Shown one piece after another: positions 61,052-64,000 of a DNA stretch of 64,000 nt (position 1 is the first letter of the stretch; the number at the start of each line of letters is the position of its first letter). The position numbers were made by a program, and so were the translations under genes. Source of the DNA: Cryptomeria japonica (lineage: Eukaryota > Streptophyta > Pinopsida > Cupressales > Cupressaceae); contig NC_081411.1 of assembly GCF_030272615.1 (NCBI RefSeq), positions 182,612,977 to 182,676,976 of the forward strand, given 5' to 3'. Below the pieces are notes generated by a model that was not told where the DNA came from, did not search any database, and was given only the letters and a program-made list of their open reading frames with translations.

Positions 61052-61678
61052 CTAAAATGGAGCCAAGTTATTCTTTATCACTCCTACTTGATAAAACTCC
61101 CAAGCTTCTTTAATGAATAATATTTTCTGTATCTTTTCTGCCTTATTCTTTATAGCCTTCTCATCCTCCTCCTCATACCCAAAAAATCCATCTTCCTCTA
61201 GATCATCTTTGGAGTCCGATGAAACATAGTTGTCGAGGTTGAAAAAGGTGTGAAACACGCTAGCCCCCAAGTCACCCTCCTCCAAAATGGTATTGGCTAT
61301 TGCAGGCCCATCAACTACTTGAATGAACCCATTAATCTGCTGGATGCACACCTCCCTAGAATCTAGAACATCTTCTAGTGAGCTAATTACAGCCTCATAC
61401 ATGAATCCATCACACTAGTGGCAGCCTACATCGAGCCTGCATTCAACTAATCTCTTCACCATGGTTGACACTTTTTCATCCATATGAAATAACCATCTGC
61501 ATTGCATTCGCAAAGTTTTATCTCTGCACATACAACTCACCCCAAAATGATGAACCATGCTTCCCCTATGATGACTCCTTTCCTCTACAACAAACTTTCT
61601 TGCGTCTACCTCCAACGTGGCTCTCCCAATCAATCCGGATAACTTTCGGATCCATCTTCCCTCCAGTTTATAGCCCAA
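61052..61678 (-). pseudogene. minus-strand broken gene, unrecognised
   Basis: Two open stretches in the same frame (61678-61415 and 61402-61052) are separated by one stop, so about 200 codons could be read. The first half is basic with several Cys, Arg and His. The second is acidic (a SSDSKDDLEEDGFFGYEEEDEK block) and helical. I recognise no domain. A single stop in an otherwise open 627-bp frame suggests a recently lost gene or a transposon ORF. Confidence 0.4.
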
Positions 61679-61701
61679 GTCCTTCTATATTCTTCCATTG
61701 A

Positions 61702-62160
61702 TAGCACTGGGAAAGGAAAAAGTATTCTAAACCTCTGTTCTAGACACAGGAGATGTCCCTTCCAAATTACCCATAATCAACTTCGTGATACAAATATTAA
61801 AACCAAAAAAGGCCACAATGGTACTAATATTCCTTATCTAACTAAATCCCCTATTCAACTCCTACACACGCTAGATCATGTTTGCTTGACTTCCACCAGT
61901 CCTATTCTTTGGACGATCCTCCCATTTCCACATGATATCTCAAGTCTGAACTAGAGCATATCATCTGGGAAAAACAACTATGGATGGTTGGTGCTAACTA
62001 ATCCCCTGCCTTGGAAGTGGAGATGAATCTCCACCCTCCACGACACCTATGTCCCCTTAATTTCAATAACTTCCTCAAAGGGAAAAACCATGGTTAAAAT
62101 TCATTTCTTTTTCTTTCTTTCTTTTATTAAAAACAATCATTTATTAAAACCTTTCATTCT
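61702..62160. other. spacer, no gene seen
   Basis: No open frame or repeat recognised. Base composition is more balanced than that of the surrounding AT-rich DNA. Confidence 0.4.
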
Positions 62161-62162
62161 TG

Positions 62163-63412
62163 ACAGTGCTCACACATGTCTCTAAGTATATTCCAGGGAC
62201 TTTTTGAAAAAACTTGTGTCCTTCACAACTTTGAGCCGGAATAGAGCTTATGTTGTCAATTAAAATTAATTAAGTATAAACTTATAGTTGATTAAGTATA
62301 TAATTTATAATAGTTAATTAATTATTAGACAATGCTCAGACTTGTCTCTGTTCCAATGACTTTTTCAAGAAACCTTTATCCTTCAGAACTTGTGGCTGAA
62401 ATAGAGCTTATATCATTGATCTACGATCATCCAACGGTCATTAAGTTGATTGATTAATTTAATATTTAAATCTAAGAAATGAATAAATTTATACTTCATT
62501 TATTTCATTTTATTTGCATCTATTTTTAGTTATGTATTGGATAATTGTTGAATTAGTTTGTAGATCTAGGGTTAGTGATTGGATCTTTAGGTTTTACAAA
62601 TAGGTCAATATTTAGCATACATATATGTATGTACCTATTATGTGAGAGTTACATGTGTATATATGAATTTTTATACTATGATGTTATAGACGATTATGGA
62701 TGTAATTATGATGCCTATATGTAATAAATTTAATCCATTTTCTTGTGAATGTTATGATATGGATTTTGCCCTAACCTTTATGTTAAAAACACCACAAGAT
62801 TGAGAGGGGGGTGAATTAGTCTAAACTAAATCCTAAACTTATTTATTCACAATTACATATCAATTATCATTAACAAATTAAACATCAATGCAAGATGAAA
62901 CAAAAAAATACCAAACACATGAAAACCATAATTTTTACCTAGAAAACCTAGTGTGGGAAAAACCATGGTGAGAATCACACTCACAATATAAATATAATAA
63001 ATATTAAAATTAATAACTTTCATATTTTATCTCATCGTGAATTTCCTTTGATATCAATGGTCCAAATTTTCCATGCGACTGCGCATTTAGATCAAGATGC
63101 TCTTTCACCTTAACTCTGCAGCTTCGTCGAACATATAGCACATGGGCCCTGGTGGTGTCAGAGTCTTTTTAGGTGGACCAATAAGATTATGGATGATAGA
63201 GGTCAAAGGATATGTTGGAAAGGGTTGTCCCAATCTATCCTCCTCATTAATTAAGTACAATTTATAATAGTTAATTAGACAATGCTCAGTCCTATCTCTA
63301 TTTTGGTTACTTTTTGAGGAAACCTTTATCCTTCAAAACTTCGGGATGAAATAGAGCTTATGTCATTGATCTGTGATCATCCAACGGTCATTAAGTTGAT
63401 AAATTAATTAAT
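62163..63412. repeat. three copies of a dispersed repeat (about 100-140 bp)
   Basis: Copies at 62163-62262, 62330-62460 and 63270-63412 share AGTGCTCA or AATGCTCA near the start, TTTTTGA-AAA, TCCTTCA-AACTT, GAAATAGAGCTTAT and, in the last two, GATCATCCAACGGTCATTAAG. AATTTATAATAGTTAATTA precedes copies 2 and 3. The copies are in direct orientation. Confidence 0.75.
62789..63010 (-). repeat. copia-type LTR fragment, reversed
   Basis: In reverse it reads a CATGGTTTTTCCCAC segment, an ATGGTTTTCATGTG stretch, then CACCCCCCTCTCAATCTTG, the 3'-end pattern seen at 3366-3540. It is a partial LTR and lies between copies 2 and 3 of the repeat above. No primer site or partner was found. Confidence 0.55.
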
Positions 63413-64000
63413 TACAAACTTATAGTTAACTAGCACTTGTAGCTCATTATATGGATAGCCGAAATAAAATTAAAGATAAAATTTAATGTAGTTTAATATT
63501 ACAAGTGAATAAATTAATCTAGTATTTAAATTCAAGCAATGAATAAATTTCAAATAAAAAAGTGCCTCAGTCACACTTATAGAGGAGGAATTAACACTGA
63601 ATCATGCAAATTGATTATAGATCAAAGCTCAGACAACACATTGATGGCAGAGCATTCATGAGCTTGGCTCTCGATAGTGGAGTAGGACATGGGGAGTATT
63701 GATTATTTATTCATTTCTAGTGGCCATTTCTATTAAACATGTTTAAGATTTCTTTGAGAGAGAGTGTTGCAGAGAGTAGGGGCTAATATTGAACTAAAGG
63801 GGTGTCAGCACTGTTGTAGAGGGAACATGGAATCCAGTTTCACATTCAAAACGGAGAAGAAATTGGTGCCCTTCACATGGGAAAAGTGTCGAATAAGAGA
63901 TTGAAGAGCCTATTCCTATTCAACAATGAAAGGTTTGTGGATGCGATTCAACTCTTGCTAGGGGAGGAGATTGTCCATATTAGTCACAGATATAGGACTA
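63413..64000. other. right edge of window, no gene recognised
   Basis: Composition is more balanced towards the end, but no open frame or motif was recognised on either strand. Confidence 0.45.

Overview
The window looks like nuclear DNA from a seed plant with a large, repeat-filled genome. The AT-rich spacers, layered and decayed retrotransposons, plant-type LINE, spliced cysteine-rich receptor-like kinase (CRK) and pentatricopeptide (PPR) fragment all fit this. A gymnosperm is my best guess, but that is inference. There is no bacterial-style gene organisation. Only one host gene looks intact: a seven-exon CRK on the minus strand (10655-14920). Its exon phases join cleanly into 664 codons, and all the kinase catalytic residues are present.

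Left part (1-22050): a window-truncated LTR element with a highly charged, decayed reading frame (1-3552) sits against a Ty1-copia RNase H remnant with its own LTR (3553-4732). Two decayed copies of one Ty3-gypsy family (5278-7560 and about 18318-22050) lie in the same orientation on either side of the CRK gene. A PPR scrap abuts the second copy.

Middle (22051-43808): a full-length 9.0-kb chromodomain Ty3-gypsy element with 2.16-kb LTRs is inserted in the reverse-transcriptase region of the older gypsy copy. Its gag-pol is a single frame of 1530 codons broken by twelve stop codons and by no frameshift. A plant L1-type LINE follows. It is split by a reverse-oriented, non-autonomous Ty1-copia element of 4258 bp with matching 497-bp LTRs; removing that element and one target duplication restores the LINE frame.

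Right part (43840-64000): after a SINE-like scrap comes the most unusual structure, 44067-57443. I read it as a single 13.4-kb terminal-inverted-repeat DNA transposon. It carries a broken transposase-like gene with probable D/D/D(E) residues, an antisense 115-codon reading frame, two large satellite arrays (periods about 331 and 358 bp), inverted (GA)n/(CT)n tracts, a 36-bp-arm hairpin and repeated palindromes around GATATC. Beyond it lie AT-rich DNA, an RNase H-like remnant, unrecognised broken reading frames, a reversed copia-type LTR fragment and a three-copy dispersed repeat.

Most features are therefore nested transposons of different ages. The order of insertion can be read from which element interrupts which. 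The CRK gene is the only likely functional host gene.
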